Positions 1 to 7,600 of a stretch of DNA of 8,633 nucleotides are shown here, one piece after another. The stretch is taken from contig DAVT01000041.1 of the NCBI GenBank assembly GCA_002505685.1, forward strand, positions 1 through 8,633, written 5' to 3'. Numbering within the stretch: the stretch's first letter is position 1; each line of letters begins with the position of its first letter. The position numbers were made by a program, and so were the translations under genes. Under the pieces are notes generated by a model. It saw nothing but the letters and a program-made list of their open reading frames with translations. It made no database searches and was not told the origin of the DNA. This DNA comes from Euryarchaeota archaeon UBA501. Its GTDB lineage: Archaea > Thermoplasmatota > Poseidoniia > Poseidoniales > Thalassarchaeaceae.

Positions 1-1
1 G

Positions 2-2554
2 AAAATAAACACATGGGGAAATTGGCAATGGGCGACGATGGCTGGTAGCACCCAAGGTAATGATCATGCGAATTCTATTGCCATTGGTCCAAATGGTGAC
101 CTGTACATAACAGGAAATTACCAATTCACAGCAAATTTTGGAAATATTTCACTAACAACTTCGAATGGAATTGAGGCGTTTGTTGCCAAGATGTCTTCGC
201 ATGGGGATTGGGTTTGGTCCGAATCAATGGGGGGAATGGGCACAGACGAAGGCCATTCGGTTGTAGTTGACTCACAAGGAGCCGTGTTTGTCTCAGGTAT
301 TTTTTACAGCGAAATTTCGATTGGTAACATGACTTTTACAGGTGGTGGCAACAGTAATTCATTCATTGCCAAGGCACATGATTTGGGAAGTTCAGTTGTT
401 TGGGATTGGGCGAAATCGATAAGCAGTAGTAGCGCAAACTATGCAGGTGAGTTAGTATTAGACTCAAATGAAGATTTGATATTAACTGGTGGTTTTCTTG
501 GGACGACAATATTTGGAAACAAAACCATGACTAGTAGTGGAAACAAGGATGTATTTGTGACAAAAATTCTGTCCAATGGAGATTTGTCATGGGCTCAAAA
601 AGCTGGTAGTGGAAGCGAAGATATGGGTGTAGCCATAGGGGTTGATTCCCTAGGGAACCTATACGTTTCAGGTTACTTTTTCGGGAGTACGATTTCTTTT
701 GGAAATTACGATTTAGCCAGCAGTGGTGGATTCGATGGGTTCGTTGCAAAAATGTCAACCGATTATGATCAGGATTCTGTGCCTGATTCATTGGATACCG
801 ACGATGATGGGGATTTAATTCTGGATGAGTTTGATGATTGTAAATCATCCCCTATTGGATTCCTGTCTCAAACCTCAACTGATCTTGACGGCGATGGATG
901 TCGTGATTCTGATGAAGATCTAGATGATGATGGGGATGGATTGCTAGATGTAAATGATGCATGCCCAAGAGGTTGGACGGATTGGGTTCCAAATAATGTA
1001 ACTGATATTGACATGGATGGATGTTACGATGCATCCGAGGATTTGGATGATGATAACGATGGATTTGAGGATTTTATCGATAAATGTCCGATTGTTTTTG
1101 GAAATTCAACATATCCGTTTGAAAAAGGGTGCCCGGATAGAGATGGGGACACTCGACCGGACGTAAATGACCCCTTCCCAGATAATCCACTGGAATGGGA
1201 GGACTCTGATCGAGACGGCGTTGGGAATAATTCAGACGCATTCCCCTATGACGCGACCCAGACACAGAATCAAGATGGTGACCAATATGGCGACAACCCA
1301 TTCGGGAATTTACCTGATACATGTCCCGACGAATATGGTACTTCAGTGAAAGATGTTTACGGGTGCCCTGATTCTGATGGAGATGGAATCAGTGACATCA
1401 ATGATCAATTCCCAAATGACCCCGAAGTTTGGCAAGATTCTGATGGAGATGGAATCGAAGATGGACTCGATGACTTTCCCTACAATCCGACTCAATCAAT
1501 CGATTCTGATGGAGATGGATTCGGTGATAACCCCATGGGATCAAATGCAGACCGATTCGTCGATGATGAAACACAGTGGTCCGATGTCGATGGGGATGGA
1601 TATGGGGACAATCCGAATGGGAGTATGCCCGATGCCTTCCCTCTAGACCCCACACAGTGGATGGATTCTGACGGTGATGGGTATGGCGACAACCCAAGTG
1701 GAAATATGCCCGATGCCTTCCCTCTAGACCCCACACAATGGATTGATGGTGACAATGATGGTTTGGGCGACAACCCCGATGGGAACAATCCTGACCCCCA
1801 TTTATTCGATAGTGACAATGATGGATACAACAACAGTATCGACCCATTGCCATTCTACGCGACACCTGGTGATCTAGACAATGATGGTTGGTTGGATGAT
1901 GAAGATTGGGACCCAGATGATAGTAGTGAATGGGCTGATTTTGACGAGGATGGAATCGGAAATAATGAGGATAACGACGACGATGGCGATAACTGGGGTG
2001 ACTGGGCTGAAATGCGCGCAGGTACCGACCCTTACGATGAAAACGATTACCCCGTCGAAGGCTTTGAACTCAGCATCACCGATAATATCGCATTGAGTGC
2101 TTGGGACCTATTGGCACTGGCATCTGGTTTGCCTCTAGCCTCATGGCTCATCTTTGGATTTGTAACCCGCAATGCTCGCACAGATGCATTTGAATTGCGC
2201 ATGAGAGAGGCAAAGACACGCGAAGAATTGGAAGAGGTTGCGACAGAATATGAACGCGCTCTGATGATTCGATTGATAGGACCACACCAAGGTATTCGCT
2301 TGGAGCGAGTTCGTGCAGAGTTGGATGACGAAATTGAGATGAGTGAAGCGGAATTGACAGGGCAAGAGGATGATTTAGGGCCCGTGGTCACTTCTCCTGA
2401 TCAAACCGATTACACCGAAGAGGAATTGGGCCTGCAACCCCCAGAGGATGCTGAAATCATCGTCGATGAGAAAGGCTACGAATGGGTCGATGAGGGAGAA
2501 GATAAGTGGTATCGTCACAGTGGTGAAAACTCCTGGATCAAATGGGAGACTTGA
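2..2554 (+). CDS. Membrane-anchored surface protein with beta-propeller-like repeats and TSP3 calcium-binding stalk (5'-truncated)
   Basis: The frame is open from base 2, and the residues before the first ATG (base 38) already fit the repeat pattern (a WNWQW motif followed by an AGS turn), so the gene is cut by the window edge and that Met is internal. Counting from it: residues 1-240 hold about four SBBP-like beta-propeller repeats of about 62 residues, with a W-x-W motif near 58-60, 122-124 and 185 and recurring GNLYVSG, FGN and FVAKM motifs. Residues 243-675 are a TSP3-like stalk of DSDGDGxGDNP repeats, a known calcium-binding pattern. Residues 686-710 form one hydrophobic span, followed by a charged, probably helical cytoplasmic segment (711-770) and a Trp/Tyr-rich end with a WW-like look (about 810-838). 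There are exactly eight Cys, all in the stalk. The likely role is a cell-surface adhesion, binding or sensing protein; the ligand is unknown. The gene ends 4 bp from the convergent permease gene. The architecture is confident, the function is not. Confidence 0.85.
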   Translation, partial: KINTWGNWQWATMAGSTQGNDHANSIAIGPNGDLYITGNYQFTANFGNISLTTSNGIEAFVAKMSSHGDWVWSESMGGMGTDEGHSVVVDSQGAVFVSGIFYSEISIGNMTFTGGGNSNSFIAKAHDLGSSVVWDWAKSISSSSANYAGELVLDSNEDLILTGGFLGTTIFGNKTMTSSGNKDVFVTKILSNGDLSWAQKAGSGSEDMGVAIGVDSLGNLYVSGYFFGSTISFGNYDLASSGGFDGFVAKMSTDYDQDSVPDSLDTDDDGDLILDEFDDCKSSPIGFLSQTSTDLDGDGCRDSDEDLDDDGDGLLDVNDACPRGWTDWVPNNVTDIDMDGCYDASEDLDDDNDGFEDFIDKCPIVFGNSTYPFEKGCPDRDGDTRPDVNDPFPDNPLEWEDSDRDGVGNNSDAFPYDATQTQNQDGDQYGDNPFGNLPDTCPDEYGTSVKDVYGCPDSDGDGISDINDQFPNDPEVWQDSDGDGIEDGLDDFPYNPTQSIDSDGDGFGDNPMGSNADRFVDDETQWSDVDGDGYGDNPNGSMPDAFPLDPTQWMDSDGDGYGDNPSGNMPDAFPLDPTQWIDGDNDGLGDNPDGNNPDPHLFDSDNDGYNNSIDPLPFYATPGDLDNDGWLDDEDWDPDDSSEWADFDEDGIGNNEDNDDDGDNWGDWAEMRAGTDPYDENDYPVEGFELSITDNIALSAWDLLALASGLPLASWLIFGFVTRNARTDAFELRMREAKTREELEEVATEYERALMIRLIGPHQGIRLERVRAELDDEIEMSEAELTGQEDDLGPVVTSPDQTDYTEEELGLQPPEDAEIIVDEKGYEWVDEGEDKWYRHSGENSWIKWET
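761..2050 (+). repeat. TSP3-type Asp-rich repeat stalk coding region
   Basis: This coding stretch is a run of short Asp/Asn/Gly-rich units (D-x-D-x-D-G-x-x-D type). The first part has units with paired cysteines (residues 268 to 443). The later part is Cys-free, with units of about 27 residues containing DAFPxDPTQW and DSDGDGYGDNP. The pattern matches thrombospondin type 3 calcium-binding repeats, which form stiff calcium-loaded rods. GATGATGG-rich codons make the DNA low in complexity and create long spurious open frames on both strands. Confidence 0.8.
1580..1741 (+). repeat. Two tandem 81-bp (27-residue) TSP3 units
   Basis: Copy A spans 1580-1660 and copy B spans 1661-1741. Both end in the residues MPDAFPLDPTQW. 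Bases 1624-1656 and 1705-1737 are identical over 33 nt, including synonymous positions, while the upstream parts of the two copies differ at several bases. The neighbouring units before and after are clearly diverged. This points to a recent duplication, or a gene-conversion event, within the stalk. Confidence 0.85.
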
Positions 2555-2558
2555 GCCG

Positions 2559-3749
2559 TCAGAAACTCACACCGGCGACCATCAGTACGACACCAACAAG
2601 GATGGCTGGAATGGTGGTATGTACAGTCGCCCATAGGCTCGCAGCCTTGTGACGGACCAACAATGGGAACAATGCATCTCCATCCTGACTGATGGCGTTG
2701 GCCGCTAGCGCTGGGAACGAAATCATATCTTTGGTGTATGCCGTAATCGCGATGATTTGAGGACCACAACCCGGAATGAGGCCAATGGTTGCTGCGATAA
2801 TCACCGCGAAAACTCCATCCCCATATTTTGACATGTCTTGCTCAGTAATGTTGGCAAATAGCATTGTAAACTCGAACACCAGATATGCAATCATCACCCA
2901 AAAGGTGACGAATGCTGTTTCACTTGCTGCATGCACCATCGTTTCTCTCATCGAATGCAACTTATCTCCGATTGTTGCCTCTGTGTCATCCGCAAACCAA
3001 TTCTTCTGGGCGAAATAAAGAATCACAGATAATGTGGTCCCCAAGATACCAATCCAAGTGATGAAGCCGTCCAGAGTGAGGGGGTTGTAGGTCAATTCTA
3101 GACTGTAATCTGCATCTTGTCCGGACCAAACTAGCAGTAGAATCGCAAATATGAATCCAATCGCGGTCACCGCCCACCAAAAGAGGAAACCTTGGTGCAG
3201 AATTTTGTACCCAAGACCTTCTGGAACTTCTCGAGATAGATCGTCCAATGGCGAAGTATCTTCATCATTTTCCGGGACCAAATCTTCTCCAACTTTGGGT
3301 CCAAACTTGCCCAATGGTTTGCTTGGAGTGGTGCCAGTCATATCCACGAAGTAACCCCACCCTACACCGACAATAAACGAAATCACATGGACTGCAATCA
3401 TTGGCGCGATGAAACTTGAATCCGCTACTGCGGCGCCAATCAGCACAAACGCAGAGTCACCAAGTGTGGCAATCAGTGTTGCCACGACTGTGCCGTATGT
3501 GACATACCCGCGTGCATACATCGGCATCATTACGATGGCACCCCCACAACCGGGAGTCAGACCCATCAATGCACCAATGACTGGTTGCAATTTCTTTTTG
3601 GATTGAATGTACTCTACAAAACGACCACTGGTTGCATACTGAAGCCAACTGAATAACAGAACCATTACAGCGACGAAAACAGTCACTGCTAGGAAGGCAT
3701 CACGCATGCTCGTGACCACGATTTCAAGAATCTCTTGACTCGTGACCAT
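2559..3749 (-). CDS. Putative heavy-metal/manganese efflux permease (DUF2899/ArsP_2-like)
   Basis: This is a polytopic inner-membrane protein of 396 residues with about 8-10 spans. From the ATG at 3749, the first half carries LTPGCGG (PGCG at 66-69) followed by GDSAF at 97-101. The second half carries LIPGCGP (PGCG at 326-329) followed by GDALF at 357-361. The spacing is identical in both halves, as expected for an internally duplicated permease. The halves are joined by a hydrophilic loop (about 137-185) rich in Asp/Glu. Paired PGCG motifs recall the family annotated as putative 10-TM heavy-metal exporter or putative manganese transporter; the substrate cannot be read from sequence. An in-frame GTG at 3755 would add two residues, but the ATG lies about 26 bp from a TATA-like element, which suits a leaderless transcript. 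The gene converges on the upstream surface-protein gene with a 4-bp gap. An alternative is another ArsP/permease-type transporter. Confidence 0.75.
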   Translation of the reverse strand: MVTSQEILEIVVTSMRDAFLAVTVFVAVMVLLFSWLQYATSGRFVEYIQSKKKLQPVIGALMGLTPGCGGAIVMMPMYARGYVTYGTVVATLIATLGDSAFVLIGAAVADSSFIAPMIAVHVISFIVGVGWGYFVDMTGTTPSKPLGKFGPKVGEDLVPENDEDTSPLDDLSREVPEGLGYKILHQGFLFWWAVTAIGFIFAILLLVWSGQDADYSLELTYNPLTLDGFITWIGILGTTLSVILYFAQKNWFADDTEATIGDKLHSMRETMVHAASETAFVTFWVMIAYLVFEFTMLFANITEQDMSKYGDGVFAVIIAATIGLIPGCGPQIIAITAYTKDMISFPALAANAISQDGDALFPLLVRHKAASLWATVHTTIPAILVGVVLMVAGVSF

Positions 3750-3772
3750 GAACACTGGATGGAGTACAATTC

Positions 3773-3778
3773 AATATA
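3773..3778 (-). promoter_or_regulatory. TATA-like box for the permease gene
   Basis: On the minus strand the sequence reads TATATT, preceded by purine-rich AAGG that could serve as a BRE. Its centre is about 26 bp from the ATG at 3749, the usual archaeal TATA-to-start distance, which implies a transcript with no or almost no leader. No Shine-Dalgarno motif precedes the ATG. The element is AT-symmetric and could also be read on the other strand, towards the gene at 3837, giving a leader of roughly 35 nt. Confidence 0.5.
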
Positions 3779-3836
3779 GCCTTGGTTCGGAATCCATCAG
3801 CGATTTCCTCAAGTCCTAGACCCCAATACGCGCTCT

Positions 3837-4664
3837 ATGACGCAACGAGTCTTGGAATGGGCCACCGCTCGATTGCGAGAAGGTGAATCCGTCGCCTTGG
3901 CCAGTGTCATTACCGCGCAAGGCAGCGTTCCGGGCAAGCCCGGCGCCCACATGGCTGTTACCGATTCCGAAGTGTACGGCACCGTAGGCGGCGCGGGATT
4001 GGAAATGAAAGTCATGAACCACCTGCGTGAAATTTTGGTCTCAAAGGAAGGGCGAATTGAAACCTACCAACTGCAGAAGGAAGCCAGCGGAAAAGCCGGC
4101 ACCCCATTGAACAGTTTGTGTGGGGGAATCTTGACCGTTGCGATGGAAGTCATCGAACCTATGCCCCATATTCTTCTTGCAGGTGGTGGCCATTGTGCAC
4201 AAGCGATTGCTGATGCAAGCGCACCTCTCGGGTGGTCGGTTTCAGTGCTAGACGCACGTCCTGAGTATGCCTCTGAAGAATTGTGGCCCGATGCCGAGGA
4301 GTGCATCGCTGCTGAACCGAGTGAATTCCTCGCGCGGGAAACGACTGAATCTCTCGCACGCTTCTCGCACATCTTGTTACTCGGTCACGATTGGGCGATT
4401 GATGAAGCACTTCTAATCGGATTGCTTGAGCGCGCCGAAGGGCGCCCACAAATCGGTTGTATCGGTTCGAAGGCAAAGTGGGGTGCATTTGAGAAGAGTG
4501 CGATTCAGGCAGGAATTTCTCAGGACATCTTGGACACAGTCATCTGCCCTATTGGCATCACCATCGGAGCAGAATCCCCACAAGAGATTGCCATAGCCGT
4601 GCTCGCCCAAATCATTGCTGAAATCAAGGAAGTAACGCCCACTTCGTCCTCTTGGAGAAAATAG
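3837..4664 (+). CDS. XdhC/CoxI-family molybdenum hydroxylase maturation factor
   Basis: The 275-residue product matches the XdhC/CoxI family in layout and motifs. The N-terminal domain (about 5-110) has VALASVITAQGSVPGKPGA, then GTVGGAGLE, then SLCGG with Cys95, the position of the conserved Cys in XdhC proteins. A Rossmann-like domain follows, with an AGGGHCAQA loop (Gly116-118) and an Asp-containing end of beta-2 (VLDARPEYA). The C-terminal family motifs IGSKAKW and CPIGITIGAESPQEIA are present. Characterised XdhC proteins bind molybdenum cofactor, promote its sulfuration and insert it into xanthine dehydrogenase-type enzymes; relatives sit in CO dehydrogenase (cox) clusters. It is probably cytosolic, with no signal or membrane segment. 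No hydroxylase subunit gene lies nearby, so the client enzyme is unknown. The ATG is chosen because the family N-terminus begins just after it; there is no RBS. The gene looks more GC-rich than its neighbours, and ends 3 bp from the convergent giant membrane-protein gene. Confidence 0.88.
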   Translation: MTQRVLEWATARLREGESVALASVITAQGSVPGKPGAHMAVTDSEVYGTVGGAGLEMKVMNHLREILVSKEGRIETYQLQKEASGKAGTPLNSLCGGILTVAMEVIEPMPHILLAGGGHCAQAIADASAPLGWSVSVLDARPEYASEELWPDAEECIAAEPSEFLARETTESLARFSHILLLGHDWAIDEALLIGLLERAEGRPQIGCIGSKAKWGAFEKSAIQAGISQDILDTVICPIGITIGAESPQEIAIAVLAQIIAEIKEVTPTSSSWRK

Positions 4665-4667
4665 TCA

Positions 4668-7600
4668 CTACTCTTCTTCCAGTGACACCCAATCCAGAAC
4701 GACTTGGCCCCATGAGTCCCAACGCACAACGGGTCGGAATCCACCATAATCGGTTGAATCAAGGGTTGTTTCGATATTGTGTCGAACATCCGTCGGCAGA
4801 ACCACGTCAAAGCGATCATTGAGAATTGGAGAATATGTTGGCGTTGACTGAATGTACGAGGTTTCGATTTCAGGCAGAATTTCCTCTTCATCACCCTCCC
4901 CATCCTCCTCCTCATCGAGATTGTCCTCGGTGACAGTTTCTGGAATCTCTACCTGTTCACTTTCTTCCTGAATTGGGCTATCGAAAATAGGGGACAGTAT
5001 GTCGGATTCAAAGCCGGTCCCTTTCATTTGGTATCCAGCTCGAGTCATGTAGAGTATCCCTAGCATAAATAGGGTCAATGCGGCCAAAACCAGCATTACA
5101 CCCTTCATGATTCCACTATCGATGTCGGCCCAAATACACAGGAATCCCACGGATACTCCAATCATTGCATAAAGTCGTCTCCAACCTACATCTCTTTGGA
5201 AACCTAGGGCTCCTTGGCCCGCTGAGTGAACACAGAGCATGCCCCCAAACAACCACAGAGCTCTCGCCTCTCCCATGATAAACATCCAAGCGGCTGGAAC
5301 AAAGATTAACGCGCCCGCAATACCAGAATTGTTTGAAAAATCGACAACTTGTTCATCCGTCCAATCGCTCCATTCGAAATCCCACATTTTCCAAGACGCC
5401 CATGTTAGTGCTAGAGACTCAAGCAACATCACAAAACCTGCAATTTCCACTTCATAACTCGTGTAGTCATCAAGCACACGAGCGACGACCCATGCGTGAA
5501 CTACAGGAATCATCAGCAGGATGTTTGCCCATCTTCGCTTGTGGGCATGTTGAGTGAACAGGAAGACGCCAAACAACAAGGCTGCCCCAAAGTAGTAAGT
5601 GTCTGCAATCACAGCTGCTATAATTCCTGAACAAACAATCACATCGACCAAAGAATTGCGCTTTTCCACATCCCATTCTTCGTCTGCATACTTGAACAAT
5701 CGATTCTTTAGATCAAGAATATACAATCCTGCAGTGTAGACAAATGTGTATGTTCCCGCAAACCTTACGGTTTCCAAATCGGACATATCCCACTCTTTCG
5801 CTCCAATGTTGGCCAGTTGGAAAAATAGCAAGATGCTTGAAATGTAGAACCAAAGCATAGTCCCAGTAAACCAAGCGATGACCGAAATCGCAAGGATCCC
5901 ACCCAGAATGAACCAATGTGGCTCTGGAATGAGCAGGTAAGAGCCCAACAGAATGTAGATCAATGGCATGAGATAAGGATGTGAATGCTCGTCAATTTCC
6001 TCTCCTCTAGCAGCCAATCTTCGATCCAGGGCCCACCCTACCAAGGAGGGTGTGCCAATCAATAGCAAACCGATTCCACTCCATCGAGGTAGTGCAAACA
6101 TGGATGTTTCACTGAAGTAGGCGGGGAGAGTTGCAACGGCATCTAGAATCAAATGCAATTCGCCATTATTCAACTCAAGCATCCAGACCCAGACAATCCA
6201 TGCGAAACCTAGCATCCCAATGGCCAATCCTTGCCGATGATCGAATCCGCGAATCAGTACCAATGTGAACAATGGAATGGCGAGTAAACCCCCAGTGGTG
6301 TCCAAAGAGGCAATGGCCAGTACACCGAGCAACGTGATTGAGCCCGCTAACATGTCCTTATCGCCTTCCAAACCACGCCTCCTTAGAGCGAGTTCGACAA
6401 TGAGAGGACCACCGAGAAGGATGGAGTCGAACAACAGATTTCCATTTCCTGCAGTCCCTGGTCCTTCAAGATGGAGATACAATGAGAGTGGAAGGCCGAT
6501 GAGGAACAGGAGCCAAGCTGCGGTGGCTCGAGTTCTATCGTCATTGGGTAGTTCATTGACAACCTCGTAGGTCAGAATACCAATCGGAATCAGTAACAAA
6601 GCACCGAGTTCGAGTTGGTTTGCAATATCACCGCTTCGAGCCAAACCCATGGAAAACAAGAGCAGTGGTGCACACAATCCGATTCGGGCTGCGGGACCCA
6701 GTTTGAATTCAGAAAGGCGCTCAGATTTTTGGCTGATCCACGTGCGTGTCGATGCATCATATTCGGGAACCAAGATGCTTTGAGTAGTGATGTTGGAAAT
6801 CAATTGCCCGAGGTCTACTTCGACATCACGTAAACCTCGACCCAAAATGTACAGAACAAGGGCGAAGAACATCGCTTCAATTTGAACATCAATGTGCGCC
6901 AATTGGGGTAATGAAAGGCGATTTGCCAATTCCATAATGAGGATCCCAATCGCTGCAAGTGCAACCCAACCGGTTGCATCCATTCTCGCATCATCGCCGG
7001 CTTCAATGGTCTCTTTTGCCTCCCTTACTTCTTGCCCCACAAGCGCCAGCAGGAATAGTGAAACACCTATCGGTAAATAGGGGTCTGAACCCATGAGTAA
7101 CTCATTGGATAGCAATACCATCAGTATGCCCGAGGTTAGGACTGAATTCGCCAATTTTCCTTCACGTACAGCAAAGTGACCAATGGTAATCATTGCAAGT
7201 GGGGGAACAGCCAAGAAATATGGGTCAAGAGTCAAATCATCGATTTGAATCCAACCTCCAGCAAACCAAGAGAACATGATACCGATGAAAGTCCAATCAG
7301 AGACCCACCTTCGAGTCTGAGGTTGGGTTAGCATATAGATGAAGGCAAGCAAGCCCAAACACCAAGCCAACATGCTTCCTGGACTGGGAATAAACAGGAG
7401 GGCGAAGCCAAGTCCAATCGGCATTGAAGGTACTCGATTCTGATGCACTGGTAGGAAATATCCTACCAACAAAGCAATCCAAAGCATCAGTTGCAAGCTA
7501 ATCCATTCATGCTGAATCGGTTCCAAAAGGATGAACTCGGCATCGGCCTCTCCTGCCACCCATTGTCCGAAAATTACCAATAGAACTAGGGCCACTGATC

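Noticed and set aside
1580..1741. Tandem repeats considered as a CRISPR array or regulatory iterons
   Set aside because: Units are adjacent without unique spacers, keep a multiple-of-three length and encode the repeating stalk protein.
1398..1865. Long minus-strand open frames (1398-1865 and 1492-1833) opposite the surface-protein gene, and plus-strand frame 1353-1646
   Set aside because: They arise from the repetitive GATGATGG-type Asp codons of the TSP3 stalk. Their products are low-complexity His/Arg/Ser/Pro- or Met-rich strings without domain character.
2515..2769. Minus-strand frame overlapping the ends of the surface-protein and permease genes
   Set aside because: It overlaps the well-supported permease frame on the same strand in another phase and has no recognisable features.
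4520..4915. Minus-strand 131-residue frame across the XdhC and giant-protein 3' ends
   Set aside because: It overlaps two well-supported genes, crosses their junction and shows no domain; it is a shadow frame.
5239..5557. Plus-strand frames inside the giant membrane-protein gene (for example 5239-5457, 5333-5557, 6265-6570, 6615-6833)
   Set aside because: They lie opposite a continuous coding frame with strong membrane-protein character and show no start signals or domains of their own.
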